Shown: positions 24,641 through 37,950, counted from the stretch's first letter. The stretch: 64,000 nt of DNA from Trichoplusia ni (GCF_003590095.1 NC_039482.1:10681657-10745656), one strand, 5' to 3'. Made by a program: numbers and translations. Notes: a model not told the origin generated them from the letters alone.

Positions 24641-25544
24641 AAAAATATGTAAAATACTTTGAAGATATCCCAGCAAACTGTCCCGAACTAAAAGCTAACT
24701 TCCACAAACTTATCGATTCCACAAGTTTTTACTTAAAAACAATTCAAACTATCGGCTAAGTTGGGGCGCTGTGTAATGATGCCTATTACCGAGAAATGTA
24801 AAATTATGATGTAAACGATCCTTTAATGTTGGCTCTTAGTTTTTGTGAGTTGCCCTTTAGTGCGATAGTTACAGTTGGAGTTTATAGTCATTTTTCTGAT
24901 AATGATGTTAAAAAAATCTGGAAATTACGCTAGTTAATAGTAGTAGTAGTAGAAAAAAGTTCCACATTAAAAAAATGTGTATTGTAAAAACTGTTTTTAC
25001 ACATACTTATTTTAAATAAATGTCGTGCATTTTTTTCAAGGATGAGGATATTTTAAAAAATATATTTGAATTTGAATCTAATGCAATGCGAACAGATGAA
25101 TACCTAGCTGTTTTATGAAACTTTTGACATGATGAAACTTACTATGCAAGTTATGATCGGGTCAGTTTAAACACGTTCTTTGTTCGAATATAACGTATAG
25201 ATCTAATTTGCAAAAAGCAAGAACAAGTTCAACTGTAATAAGTGCGAACAATACATTTTGGTTCCTTACAATATATTCTAATACGAAAACTGGAGAACCT
25301 GTTTAATATACATACAGACACGGTTCTATGGTATTTTCGTTCTAAATGAAAACAGCAATAACGGCTGCAGCTGTGCACGTCAATAAATTTATGCTTAGCA
25401 TTCCGCTACGGAACCACTTCGTATGCGCGAGAGCTCTTAACTATTTTTGTATTAAGTTTTCCTGCGTGTTCGTCCTCAATTTTGAAATTATTAAGGTCTC
25501 AAGAACACCTTAGAAAAGTATTTTTTATTACTCTGTACTAAAAG

Positions 25545-25835
25545 TGAACCCTGTCACTGTGGTCCACCACTGTCTGTCCGTTTGTCGATCGTCCGACCGT
25601 CAACATGCTGTATCTCATGAACGATCGAGATAACGTATTTCTGCTGCCGCTATAGCATCAGGTACTAAAAATAAATGTGTGGCTAAGCAACGGTTGTTAC
25701 GATCCTTGTTTTTGTTTGGTAAGGTACCTATAAATTTATTTGTCACCTTGCAAGTTTGTTTGTCCATGGCCTATTTGATTCGGAATCCTCAGTGTAGGAA
25801 GCCTGACTCGCACTTGAACGGTTTAGGATTGTAGA
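25545..25835 (+). repeat. Family D interspersed repeat, longest copy
   Basis: GTCACTGTGGTCCACCACTG, CTGTCTGTCC, TGCTGTATCTCATGAACGAT, then a degenerate ending TCGGAATCCTCAGTG...CTGACTCGCACTTGAACGG. This order is familiar from many lepidopteran genomes. Decayed reverse-strand copies lie near 340, 11855 and 37846. Confidence 0.6.
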
Positions 25836-26258
25836 TAAAATGTGTAAGAAAAATTTCATGAAGTATTTCTATGTACGTCGCTTCTCTACACCTTCCAATT
25901 ATATATTTTCTATTTTCCCCCTAATTCGGTTTGAATTAATTTTATGTATAAATCACTTTATGAAGCCTAATAATAAAACAAAACCACTCATATCCAATAA
26001 CTTCAATACAATTTCATGAAATATTAAACATTATTCTGCGTCAAATTATTTATGAATGTGTAATATCTGATCAATTTCTATGACACAAATCACAACTGAT
26101 TATCATCAGTGCTATGACGTGACATAAGTAGGTAATTTATATTCATTATATTAGATACAATATACAGTTCACTAATCCATTTGAAATCTCAAATCGATAC
26201 CTCTAATGTACATGATGCTATATAGCAAAAATAACGACTTTCCCAAGACTTATGTATT

Positions 26259-26475
26259 AACTAGCTTTTCGCCCGCGGCTTCGCCCGCGTCGTTGTCGGT
26301 TATGTCGCGTTTCCAAGAGAACTCTTCAAAAGTCCGGGATGAAAACTGCCCTATGTTCTTTCTCAAGGTCAACTCTATCTTTGTACCAAATTTTATTAAA
26401 ATCAGTTCAGTATAAGTGTAAGCGTAACAGACAGACAGACAGAGTTACTTTCGCATTTATAATATTAGTAGGGAT
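26259..26475 (+). repeat. Family C interspersed repeat, near-complete
   Basis: It starts CTAGCTTTTCGCCCGCGGCT, then TCGCCCGCGTCG, includes a 'GATGAAAACTGCCC' core, an ACAGACAGACAGACAG run, and ends TTTCGCATTTATAATATTAG. Ends of the same type occur at 1096, 27735, 45003 and a start at 50955. The 69-codon frame here is a by-product. Confidence 0.75.
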
Positions 26476-27284
26476 AAAAATCCCTATAAAGTTCGTTTCT
26501 TAAATATCTGTGGTAATTTTATATTGTTAAGTTGGTATTAGCAATTGTTCGCATTGACCAACGACAACCGTCATTGTCAGTTCTTGGTGAAACTTTTTCG
26601 AATTTTGCTCTAAATAGATTTTCATTTAAAAATGGTCAATAGTTTTTTCTTTGTCGTTTTGACTATTGTATTGTATTAGCGAAGTCACGAATAGGAAACT
26701 TAAAATGTAAGGGAATGACATTCCTTTTTAATAAGTGATGTGACTTTGACTTTTCAGTTCAATACATTGGAATATAATAATGTAGGAAAGAGAGATTCAA
26801 TCAGTATTAGAATTAGAGATATATTATATTACTTATTGAAGTCCTAGTTTATGACATAATATAAAATTCAGTGATGTTTCAATATTCGTTCGTGGGCTCT
26901 ACATTAAACCATGTCTTTCGTACCTAAACCGATAATTCAATTTTAAACGGTTAACACGCCGGCTTCGGGCACTCAACTTTAAGTAACAGCTGCCAGCTGT
27001 GAGAGGCCACTGGCACTTATAGTGACGCCGCTAGCTGCCGCTAATGGAGCTTTAAGATCACCTAACCAACTGTTATTATGGACTAGTTTCATTTAGTCAC
27101 TATAGCCCGCGAGGCTGGATACTTTCAGTCTAGACTTTTTGGCTCAGATTTGAGAATTACTGGATTCGGTTTAATACGGTATTTTCAATGAAGGGTCATT
27201 TTGTCCCTCTCACGTAATTAATAGTATCTCAAAATTTTCAGCTCGTATATCAGAGTTGAATTTGATTTTGCCTGTGAGTGTTAA

Positions 27285-27795
27285 ACCGCTTGACTAAATT
27301 TGATGAATATTGGTATGGCGATAGCTTGTGCTCTAAGACCAGACAGAGGTAAGCAATAATTTTGGCAATGATCAATCACAGCTTTTATTTTTATGAAACA
27401 CCTAAGAAAACTTTTTCTGTGACCAATACTAACACAGTATAAAAAAGCCAAAACTAATATTTAAATACAAATGTCAAAAATAAAGTTAAATCAACTTAGT
27501 CATGAATGCGTTTACCAATAGAGATAGGTAAATCTATAGATACAAGCCAATAAACAATGGCTCCCGTGGGTGAACACGTATGTAATATTTGCAAATTACA
27601 ATATACCTTTTAATTTGACGAAACGATCCGACTTTAAACACAAAAGTGTGATGAATAAATCCTATTTATTAATTCAGGTAATAAACTATGTTAGCCAAAT
27701 TTTGTCCAAAAATAATCTTATGGTTTTTGCGTGAAAGAGTTACAAATATCCATCCATCCAAACAAACTTTCACTTTTATAATATTAGTAGGATTC
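27285..27795 (+). repeat. Family C-like repeat, interrupted
   Basis: The left part (TTTGATGAATATTGGTATGG, CGATAGCTTG) and right part (TTTTTGCGTGAAAGAGTTAC ... TTTATAATATTAGTAGGAT) match the middle and end of a widespread lepidopteran repeat, with about 300 unrelated bases between. AGAG|GTAAGC at 27350 mimics a splice donor inside it. Confidence 0.45.
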
Positions 27796-28379
27796 TCAGG
27801 TTAGCTTTTACGTAAAATAAAGACATATTAAGACATTCAAACAAGTCCACTAGAATTCACTTTAGTAGTTAATGAGCATCACTTTACAGAGCTTCAAGTT
27901 CCCTGGAAAGTTATACACGAAATTCAAATGAAGTTTATGGTTAATTATTCCATCCTTTTTAACATTAATGGACTAAAATCGTATTTTTAAAATAAATGTT
28001 TCTAACACTATTTCAGAAATTCAAAAGATCGAAATAAAACTGTAGTTTCCGCGCACTGCGCTCTTTCAAGAAATTCCAAAGTTTAAATCATCTACTCACA
28101 TTAAAAAAACAAGTTCCATATATCACGTACAGTTGAACTGTCTCCGTGCATAGCAAACTGTGTCCTCGACGAAAATATTCCTAGGTTATTTTGATCTTAA
28201 TAACCTGGCATCAACGACAAAGTCACTATAATTTTTTAACACATAAAACTTTTTTACAAACTTATGAAGCTGAGTAGAACAACACGTTAGCACGTACCGG
28301 CTGTTGAAATAAAAAGTTAAAACGTCACTTTTGAATTTAGAATTCGATTGCACGTGTTTTAGTATTAATTTTTTATTAT

Positions 28380-28681
28380 TTTTGAAGCGGGATCGCGGCA
28401 GGTCCGCTCTCGAGTGAGTTCGCGACGCGACTGAAGTCATAATGAAAAGGTATGCGTTTCAGGGGTAGACAGAGATGCGAGTATCACTGTCTCGCTCTAG
28501 CGTCTTCTGAATGTTAGTGGATGCTGTCTGTAGAGTTTTGTGAATTAAGATTATCTGAATATATAATGGTTAGAGCGCGAATGTTACTTGTGTCGCCTCG
28601 ATGCATCACTTTGAACTTATTAACAATGTCACCAAAGACGAGTGCTTTAGTAGTTTGCATTAAAGTCATTTAGTCACGTAG
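28380..28681 (+). promoter_or_regulatory. Possible promoter and 5' exon region
   Basis: CpG-rich sequence at 28388-28435 (GGTCCGCTCTCGAGTGAGTT, CGCGACGCGACTGAAGTC) stands out from AT-rich flanks, and an ATG at 28441 is followed by AAAAG|GTATGC. A second, textbook donor, GTAG|GTAAGTAC, lies at 28681 after a short frame starting at 28567. Together these resemble a transcription start with alternative first exons. An 84-codon minus frame (28186-28440) shares the GC-rich part. No TATA box is clear. Confidence 0.25.
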
Positions 28682-29300
28682 GTAAGTACTTACTTTCATA
28701 ATTAATATTGTGGTACAATGTTCAAATAAATTCTGTGTTCAAATATTATAACAATAATTTTCTTGAGTTAGGTTATGAAATGTGGAAGAAATACCTACCC
28801 ATAACCTACAAAAACAAAAGAATTCGAATTTGAATATAAAAAAAAGAATGTTACCTTTTGAAAAGTCAAGTTGCTAGTTTGCTTTTAGCTGTAAGCCTAG
28901 ATACGGCTATGGGTTTGACCAACAACACAGTAAAATTGTATATGTATAGATTAAAGGAATCCTCAATACCTGTGTGTAGATAAAATCATATGCTTTTAAA
29001 GTAAACAAACATTAGGCTTGAATCTGAAGTACCATGTTATAAAATTAAACTAATTACACATAAATAACTTTTACGTATAAAATGAGATTCTTACAAACTT
29101 ATGAGAATTTGTTACGACAAACTCGGTCGCGAGGTTGTTACGAAATATTGCAACAACTGAGAACAAGCCGCCTACAGCCAAACGGTACTAATTGGATGAG
29201 AAATCGATGTCTCTCTCATTATACCTACTTAAGATAAAGTTATATTGAAATATCTGAAACGTATAAACATTAAAGATTAGGATAATGTCGTCTGCCGTTA

Positions 29301-29340
29301 CTACCATTTGCTACCATTATCTACCATTTGCTACCATGAT
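29301..29340. repeat. 10-bp tandem repeat, four units
   Basis: Units CTACCATTTG, CTACCATTAT, CTACCATTTG, CTACCATGAT. The alternation suggests a 20-bp duplication of a 10-bp pair. A partial unit (TACTACCATTTG) overlaps the left edge. Confidence 0.9.
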
Positions 29341-29565
29341 CGTTTTATTTTTACGGCTCCTTGCCCTAATGATGGCGCTCCCTCTCCGAGTATCTTTCCA
29401 AGTGCGAAAGAAATATTGAAAGTGTTAAAGTAATTGGTATCAGATCATTAAGTCCGATTAGGGTGTAATGTTGCTAATTAAAATCCGATTTAAACAAGAA
29501 ATCCTTAAGGGACATCCAAGCTTTGCTTAGACTTCAATATATTTCATTGTTTACGCTAAATCTCA

Positions 29566-29826
29566 ATCATCATCATCATCTGCCTAGCCCTTTTTTCCAA
29601 CATGTTGAGGTCGGCTTCCAGTCTAATCGTATTCAGCTGAGTACCAGTGTTCTACAAGGAGCGACTGCCTATCTGACCTCCTCAACCCAGTCACCTGAGT
29701 AACACGATACTCCTTGGTTAGACTGATTGAGAGACTTTTCAAGCTTCTGACTACCTGCAACGACTGCCAAACATGTAGGAATAACAGCCGGGACCCACAA
29801 TTTAACGAGCCTTCTGAAACATGGTT
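29566..29826 (-). mobile_element. Family A SINE, 5'-truncated
   Basis: It starts with a (ATC)n run (the reverse-complemented GAT tail), then TGCCTAGCCC, TGTTGAGGTCGGCTTCCAG and so on to GGGACCCACAATTTAACG, colinear with the copy at 41977. The tRNA-like head is missing. Confidence 0.8.
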
Positions 29827-30631
29827 TTCACGAATTTATCACAGTGTTAAAAGGTCTTGAAGGAAGACTTTGTTATGTTAAATAGGCGAAAGTTTACGTC
29901 TGTCTATGTTTTCTATCTCTGAAAAAGCTTAACCCTTTTTAATGAGATCTAGTATGGAGCAAGCTAATATAATACAGCCCTAGATTAACATGTATTACAT
30001 GCTTGGTATCATCCTAATGCGTTTCAGGAGGTAATGTAAATACAGCTATAACCGACATCCACGCGGGAAAAGTCGCGGGTAGAGCTATGATTACTTTAAT
30101 TTGGAAGAAAACACGTAAATATACTTGGCACATCAAACAGCTAAACTCGAAACATTGGAACAGGGTGTCGTGTGTCTAAACACAAGTTCTGTAAAGTTTG
30201 TCTCGACTTGTTCAGATGATACGATGCTCCTATTCATTTACCATATTGTTATCTGAATCTCCGATAATGATCGTTTGTCACAAGTTTGTTTCAAGTATAC
30301 GGGGAGGTACGTGACTTTAATTTGTGTAGCGCTAGTTGCGTACCGCGGTGTCACCCATGGTGTTGTAAAATGTTATCTGCAGGTGTTTCCTATACATCAT
30401 ACGGGAGCTATTAAAGTGTAAACGTAGAAGCAATAGAATAGATTTTAGGATACATTTTTCGGATATTATTTCTGATTGACGAAGAGCTACGCGGAGAGGA
30501 GTGGTGCGGGCTTGACTGAAGTCAATTGGTGAGAGAATTTTCTGTCCGGAACTCTGAAATCAGCTTGAGAAATAGTTCAATCAGTTGATCATTAATATTA
30601 AACGACTCCCGCTGTAACCATTGTGTCGCGG

Positions 30632-30755
30632 TTAGATTCACAAACATTCGAGTCAAATGCTCAACGACACCCAACTGAACCCAGCACAAACGTTTGTGGA
30701 TCACACAAATGCTTGTCCTACGCGACAATCGAACGAGTGACCATATGTCAGCTGT
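30632..30755 (-). repeat. tRNA-derived SINE, decayed
   Basis: The minus strand has a degenerate B box (CGTTCGATTGTC), then GGACAAGCATTTGTGTGATC, GCTGGGTTCAGTTGGGTGTC and CGAATGTTTGTGAA, the body shared with 8085 and 37023. The 68-codon minus frame (30522-30728) overlaps it and is not a gene. Confidence 0.6.
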
Positions 30756-30915
30756 ATCAAGTAAAATGATGAAGAATCAACAAAATCGGTTTAACCAGCC
30801 CAAAGATCTGAGGTAAAAAACATTAAACTAAATCGAAATACAGACGAATTGAGTATTGAGTTTTTCATACGCACTTAAAAATAGTCAATGTCGATGTATA
30901 TTCTGGTGCCATCAG

Positions 30916-30950
30916 ATTTGACTCACGTGTATTCCTCGCGTGAGTCAAAT
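30916..30950. repeat. Perfect 12-bp inverted repeat carrying AP-1-type sites
   Basis: ATTTGACTCACG, an 11-base loop, then CGTGAGTCAAAT. Each arm contains the heptamer TGACTCA/TGAGTCA, the consensus bZIP (Jun/Fos, Maf half) site. It lies in non-coding DNA with no adjacent gene visible. Confidence 0.9.
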
Positions 30951-32394
30951 GTGGTCGGATACCGGAGATATCGGCTAGTGCAGGCTGTTATCACGATATG
31001 CTCGGAGCTCGGACAAACAGTTGTGATCGCCCGGTTCTGTGGCTTCACGCAGAATTTGTTAGGTACATACATATTCGTGTCATGGAGTTTCGTGTCATTT
31101 ATGAAACATCTATGCTGTTTAGAATTTTGATCTTGACGATATCGATTGTGTAACCATGTTGTAAAGTTAAAATATGTTTATTCTAAATAGGCTACCGAGC
31201 AACACAAAAAATACAACACCCCATAATAATATCACCCGTTCTTGACCGCTTCCTAAGTCCTAGCTGAGGAGAGGAATAAGCAACATTAAGTCATAATCCT
31301 GTAATATAAATAAGATACATGTACAATTTAATTTAAAAATAGTGCAAGAGTACACAAGCTACTAAATAGATTTCTGATTACGTCGAGGTATTCAGAACTT
31401 ATATAGAGAAACTTATGGACTTACATACATGGACATTAAATGATACAACAATTAAATTGGAGTCAATTAATCACCCTATAAGTACGTGAACCACAGTTAC
31501 TTAGTAGGTTAACCTCAAATACTCCGCTATCGGGCTATAAGTAACCGCCACTACCCCTGTAATCCTGCCTACCCCGGCCTGCCCTGATAATCTACCGCGA
31601 AGATAAACAGCGCCACAATATACTTGAACTGCATTAAACTAATTTCCAAAATAGTTTATATTTAGTCAGAGCAGTAATTTATTTAAATGCGCCCAGAGGT
31701 ATACAATGGGGTGGGGTTGCACTGACAGCGGGAACATTAGCTTATTAGTTTGTCAGTGAATTTCTTTGAAGTACGAGAGTACATTTTCTTTTTAATTATT
31801 TTTAGATTGTTTCTTCTCTCTATCTCTCTACAAAAGTCGTTTGCTTTAAACTTGATTACTCGCTTCTTCCATTATTTGATAAAATGGATATTATTTATTA
31901 AGAAACTAAGCATTTTTCGTATGTAACATATTTTGATACATGTGTTAAATGTATAACTTAATCTTAAGAATTATAACATCTGTCACTGGGACCCACTCCT
32001 GCGCGGAGCTATGTACCTCAGTGGTGATGAATGCGCCCAATATTGCGTGTACCAAGCCTATGCTAAGCCGCCCGTGTTTGCTTGCGCTCTAACTTCTCAG
32101 ACTTTGAGAGAAAATACAAATAACAGCATGAAGTCTTCTACAATTTGTATCATATTTTGTGTCAGTATGTTCTTTTTGTGAAAAACACTTTCATTCTTTT
32201 CTGGTTATTTGCTATATCACTACGATACTGTTTTGAATTTGTATCGGCAGGGGTGTGTATGGGATCCCTTTCTTCCTTCGCACGTCTTGCAGATTTAACT
32301 TAGATTGGAAAAATGTTACGCAGTAGCTGGAGATGGTTTTCCGTTGGTAGGGTTGCGGCCTGTTTAGTTTACTTATTATTTAGTTAATAACGGT

Positions 32395-32500
32395 TTACTC
32401 GAGTGAATTTATCGGGACGCCCGACCAGTTGAACTCGCTCGCACACGTCTAGTCTGAAACTAGTCGGGCTTTCCCTATGAAAACGTCTGATTAAACCTAA
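32395..32500 (+). repeat. Family E interspersed repeat
   Basis: AATTTATCGGGACGCCCGAC followed by CTAGTCTGAAACTAGTCGGG repeats the family E core (CTAGTTTCGGAC and its complement), in rearranged order. Confidence 0.45.
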
Positions 32501-35500
32501 GAACCCGAAGAATATTAAAGGTCATGCAGATATAAAAATACTTTCAAAGTAAAGGTTCACAACAGATACATTTAAGAACATCTCAAAGTTGTGTATCAAA
32601 ATTCCAGAATACGTTCTTTAAAATGTAACCTCACACGTAAATAAAATATTAATTATTCGTTGTAGCTCAGGCCTCATTATTACTGAAACACGATACTCTG
32701 CTCTAAATTGGATCAACATGTTCTGTTTCAAAACGTTTTGAGTTTATAAATAATTGTACTGTATGTTAAACTTACGTCAATATTTATTTAATAGAGAGGC
32801 TGTACACAGCAGAAATAAAGTCACAACTACTATTATGAAAATGAACAAAATCTAAATGATATTGTATATTCAATAAGGACCTCGTGTAAATCTCACGAGT
32901 CAGCTTCAATGTGATAAAAAATATGCTTGATACATTAATGTCTTCAATGCTTTTTGTAAAATAATTCTATGGTATAAAAATTTTCAATTTCTTTCATGTT
33001 TACTTTCGATTGGAATCTAAAATGTCCACAAGTGAGCTAACTTTACAATCCGGGCCCTTATCATTCTCAGTTGAAGGAAATTTTAGGACCATTGTAACTC
33101 CTCAATTCTCAGTGTCGTCTGGGTGTATTAGTTATAGTATTCCCTATGAACTATTCATATAATACCCACCATTTGGCGCAGATCGCTCAAACAATCGTGG
33201 GGGTTGAAAAATTCTCTCATTTCTGAATACCTTCTCGCCAATTTACGAAGCCACTGCGCGATAGGAAGTGGAAACATACGGGGAGAGACAACGGCAGAGA
33301 ACGCGGCTTTTGACATTTTGGATTTTGTACTAGAGTAATATTAAACAACATATTATAGTAATATATATATTATAGTATTTCTCAGAAGGCCTAACATCAC
33401 CCCTCATAGTTATATCGTTGTAGTTGTGAGAAAGGGACGCTGGTCTACGCCCTGCAGCGCGTTGTCACTCTACTATAACCGGTAATATTACAAAATAAAA
33501 GTAAAAGAACAATTTTGACTCTTAAATTTTATGAGGTATTTTCAGTTTCTAACAAATTCAAAAGTATTTTCTTTTTCGAAATTAACCTCGAAAATATGAA
33601 TAAACTAAAGATTATTTCTTCAAATAAATCTATTTGATTTGGCCCGCCACACCCGGCTCGCTCACAATACCGTCCCGTGTGCGGTAGCTGGGAATCCATC
33701 GAATCAGCCTGAAATTCAATTTGCTATGCATTTAGTTTGCCTGAGTAGGACATAATTGAATGAAATATTTTTATCTCAATCTATCTGATGGCATAGTAAT
33801 TAGTGCATTCTTGGTTTGACTATAGGTATTTTTAATGAAATTACTCGCATGTATAAAAGACAAAAGCAGATATCTCAAAAGGTCTAAAAAAAATTATGTC
33901 ATTGTTTGTTTGCTTATTTAAACCTTCCACCAGATAAAATTATAAATTTAAGAACAGTAAAATCTTTCGCCCCGCTAAGATTTTTAATTTATCTTGAATA
34001 CATAACAAACGAAATTTTATTCCCTTAATCTTTTCAGGAGCTATGATGCCACAGACAGATAGACGGAACGACTGACAGAGAAACACGTCAAAATTATAAC
34101 ACCTTTGGGAACGAATCTTTTGATTAACCTGTGTCGTAACTACCCACATGTAACCGTGTCAACATATAACGTCATCAGTGCTCGTCAAGTTCGCATGAGT
34201 TATGACGTCACCGTTATCTTTACACCGCCCCATCTGCCGTTATCACCTCAGCTTAACAAGTTCACCCAAATTAACTTATGTTCTCAATGAGGCTGTTCTT
34301 AAGCGGTAAACTCTCAACTTTATGGTGCATATTTTGAAGGAATGTTTACGAGAAGGATACTTGGTTATAGCAAGACAGAAGCATGTAATAACAAAACGTT
34401 TTTCAATAAAACAATATAAATCATATTCCCAACTTCTTAAAAACTAAATTTGTTTGACAAAACAAATTCAATTGAGCAAACTGCCGTAACACACATATTT
34501 CCATTTTCCATAGCAGTGGGTGGAACAACCAAATGACTTTCACGAAAAACGGGGAAATTCAATAAAAGTCCACACATCTGTGATAAATAAATTGTTAAAG
34601 CTGTGTAACTTTCGGAAATAAGAAAATAATTCTGCATCGCCAAAGAGTAAGTTTGGACAGATGTGGATTTGTGTGCAATAGTTTTAATCTGTTCCCATTG
34701 TTACTTTGCCTTCAAGTACAGGTATTAGATACAATTATAACTAACTGGTATCGTACATTTAACCACTAACGCTGTATTTTGACTTATAATTTGAGTTTAC
34801 ATATCTACCAAGTTTTACTAAAATCGCTTCCATGGTATTTCCGAAAAATGCATCAGACAAAGAGACCAACAGACTCTTGGGTTTCCACGTCCCCTCTGCA
34901 CCCAACTTAATCTTTGTGAACAAACTTCAGTGACTTTCGAAATGTTGATGTATTTATTTAGAATGTCAATATTAACAGAGTGTTCAAAAGACGCCGCGCG
35001 TATCAAAACTGAAGGCACACACAAATATTTGTGCATTATATAGGATAGATATCTGAGTATAGATGTAGACGAGATGTGGAAAATACCCGATTTGTGCCAG
35101 CTTTTTTTTTTGATCACGTGGACTTCTTAAAATTTATCAGAGGACCGTCAAATTAACTAGACAGTGTAGTTCGCCTCGTGTGTGACAAATAACCTCGTCA
35201 AGCGATCGGCCGAATGGATTTAATTATTTAATAAACTAAGCCGCGGGCCTCCGCCATGTTTCTATAAAATTCCTCAGTTTGTCAACAAAATTTTACATAG
35301 AAACGAGATTCCCTCAACTAACGAAAGTTTTAGAACTTTGTCTTCAGTTTAAATAAGAGATGATAGGGAAAATTAATGTCTGAACTAAAATAATTTGTTT
35401 TGTGCTGCTGTAATATTGATGGAAGTATGAAAACTAAAGAATCATCGCACCAAAGTATCTTCAGCAATTTGTAAGCAAGACAAGTTAGAAAATCTTTAAT

Positions 35501-35691
35501 ATTTAACACTACATCCCTTAATTATGCCGTAGATTGAAAAGAAATAGACAGCGCGCTTAAAAAAAATATAAACTACACTACACTAATAAACATCATTTAT
35601 AATTTTTATATTGTTATGTTACGTTATTCTCGTAAGTTAGATTTTTTTAATTAACTGACAATTTAAAAACTTTTTTATTTACGCGTTTTAT
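32501..35691. other. Intergenic AT-rich DNA
   Basis: A CRE-type TGACGTCA at 34203 and a family-D-like trace (CAGACAGATAGACGG) near 34050 are visible. The 99-codon minus frame at 34818-35117 crosses an eroded SINE-like piece and is not considered a gene. Confidence 0.45.
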
Positions 35692-35715
35692 TATGATGAT
35701 GCTAGCATCATCATA
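35692..35715. repeat. Perfect 24-bp palindrome
   Basis: TATGATGATGCT followed directly by its reverse complement, centred on GCTAGC. A second GCTAGCAT lies 13 bases on. It may be a fold-back junction or an extruding cruciform. Confidence 0.9.
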
Positions 35716-37022
35716 GCTATGCTAGCATAAATAGCAGGTTTCATAAACTACAAGTAAAATAAAAACAAACCGAATTGAAACAATTGCAAAAAAACACCAG
35801 AAACTGAATGAATTCATAAAAGCTTCGGTAGATCTACACTTTCTTAGGTCTATAGCCAAAGATTATAAACATAAATTGCAAAGCAGGTTCTGCGGGCATT
35901 TCAGATGTTTCCCGGTCATTGTGTGTTTGATTGATGAGTGTAATTAGCAGCCTTCAATAGTGTTCTACATAATTAGAGGATTTATTAAGATAGCCATTAT
36001 GCGGCCGTCCTTTTGTTGTGTTTTACGAGGGATAGGTACAAATATAAAGGGCAAAGGTATATAATATACGGGGTAGCTAACGTGTAAGCAGAGTCTCAGT
36101 GTATATCCAAAAAATCAGTTAAATCCTGAGTTGCAGTTTTCTGAGCAGGTAATATGAAGTTATGGGCAAACTAATTATAGAAAGAAAGCCCTTTATCATA
36201 ACCAATCACACTTTGCATTACATACCTCATAATCACGTTGAAGGAAGACATTTAAAATATTGGAATCTTTAATCAACAACCCACAATCACATAGCGTAGT
36301 CGTCAATGCTCAAACCCTCTCTATATAGATAGAGGCCTGTGATTAGCATTAGGTCCAATCTAAGAATATTAATAAAAATAAACATTGAATACTAATATAT
36401 GTAGTACTACTCGCAAAGTAGACTCATTAGAAACTGAACTGAAAGTTCATTCCAATAATGTTGCAGTTAACTTCAAGAGTTATCGGGACCGTGACTAACA
36501 TAAAAACATTGACATTGTTAACGACAAGCACTATGAAAATATTATTTTATTATATATTTATTTATTATTATCCCAATTAAGACAACTACAACTAGTTGTA
36601 CACTTAACACAACAGTTAAACCTGACCACAACAGTTAGGGCTCAAAGCTTTAACTAGCTAGCGAGGCTCCGTTCTATCAGTTTGTGCCAATAACTGCAAT
36701 TGTTACTGAACCTGCGAGACTCGGGTTAAGTTTACAACTGCTTTAGAACCTTAATCTGAGGAACTTTGTCTGCACCTCGTAGTTCGAAATATACGAGATA
36801 GTTCTCGGATGGGAAGCGTATGTATGTCTGTAACTATATTTTTACGGAATGTAAGATATTATGAACTTAAATCTAAACGAATGCTTTGGTAGTATTTAGC
36901 CCAAGACTATAACCCTACGAATGTTATAAACAACAGATTTGAATACTCGCTAAATATGGGCCATTAATTGCAAAAAAAAATATTCTCCAAAAAACATCTC
37001 GCTCACAAGGAATTTAATATTT

Positions 37023-37150
37023 GCGTCACGGGGGTTTCACAAACATTCAGGTCACATGCACAAAGACAACCAGACTCAGAACGAGCATTTTTGGATCGAA
37101 CCCTTGACACACCGCGCCCACTGTGTTCGTTGTATACCACTCGGGATAAC
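37023..37150 (-). mobile_element. tRNA-derived SINE
   Basis: On the minus strand a B box AGGGTTCGATCC is followed by AATGCTCGTTCTGAGTCTGG, TTGTCTTTGTGCATGTGACC and TGAATGTTTGTGAAACCCCC. The tRNA-like head lies to the right (near 37125-37145). This body recurs at 8085, 30632 and 47128. Confidence 0.7.
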
Positions 37151-37845
37151 CAATAGGTAGTCAAAAATAATCATCATAACTATTGAAGCTTAAAAGCTAA
37201 TCTGTAACTGAGACAATTTCTCTCACGCATTGAAATTGACATTGCAACAAATGATTAAATCAATTTATATCACCCCTTACACGTACAAACCTGTCTCTTG
37301 TCACCAGATATACCGAAATCAATCAATACCACAAAGAAAATAAAACAAATTACCTATTAATTCAACCATTACAGAAAATAAATTTACAGACCACCGCCAG
37401 CCATATTTCATTCGATCCCATCTGTTGAGTTCATTCGTTCACTCAATTAATTGTTCATTCGGTCTCTGTCAGCGCTCCGGTAATTCGTCGCCAGGTAATT
37501 CAATTAGGGCTTTTCAAAAATTACCAATTATCTCGCTTAAGCGGCAGGTTGTGGCTCTGACGTTTTTAATAAATTATTGGTTGGTATAATGGCTTAGTAG
37601 GTGATTGATCGGGTTTTTTTTCAAAGGTAGATGCTAATCCGTTGCAGTCTTAATGAAGTTAAAATCAAATTTTGAATTGGGATTTGTTTTCTCTGCCTTT
37701 GTTATCTTCATAAGTATCTTGAGAACCTTAAACAACTGGATCCACATATTATTATTTTAAAAAAACACTGCTTAACCTTGATTTTCATTTTTATTTTTGT
37801 TTTATATAGTGGGTTCAAAAATACATGAATTGTGAAAATGTTTAA

Positions 37846-37950
37846 TGCCAACTGCCACCGGTCATAAGATACAGCTTGGTGACAGACGGAGTGACAGACA
37901 GCGAAATTGATTGTTGATTAATAATATCAGAGGTCAGAGGGAAACCCAAG
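37846..37950 (-). repeat. Family D interspersed repeat, decayed copy
   Basis: GGTCATAAGATACAGCTTGG then TGACAGACGGAGTGACAGAC is the reverse complement of the 'ctgtctgtcc...caccatgctgtatctcatgaac' core seen at 25545. Confidence 0.5.

Noticed and set aside
27340..27352. Strong splice-donor-like AGAG|GTAAGC
   Set aside because: Lies inside a decayed family C-like repeat with stops in the upstream frames.
34818..35117. 99-codon minus-strand frame
   Set aside because: Crosses an eroded SINE-like piece; mixed composition and no signals.
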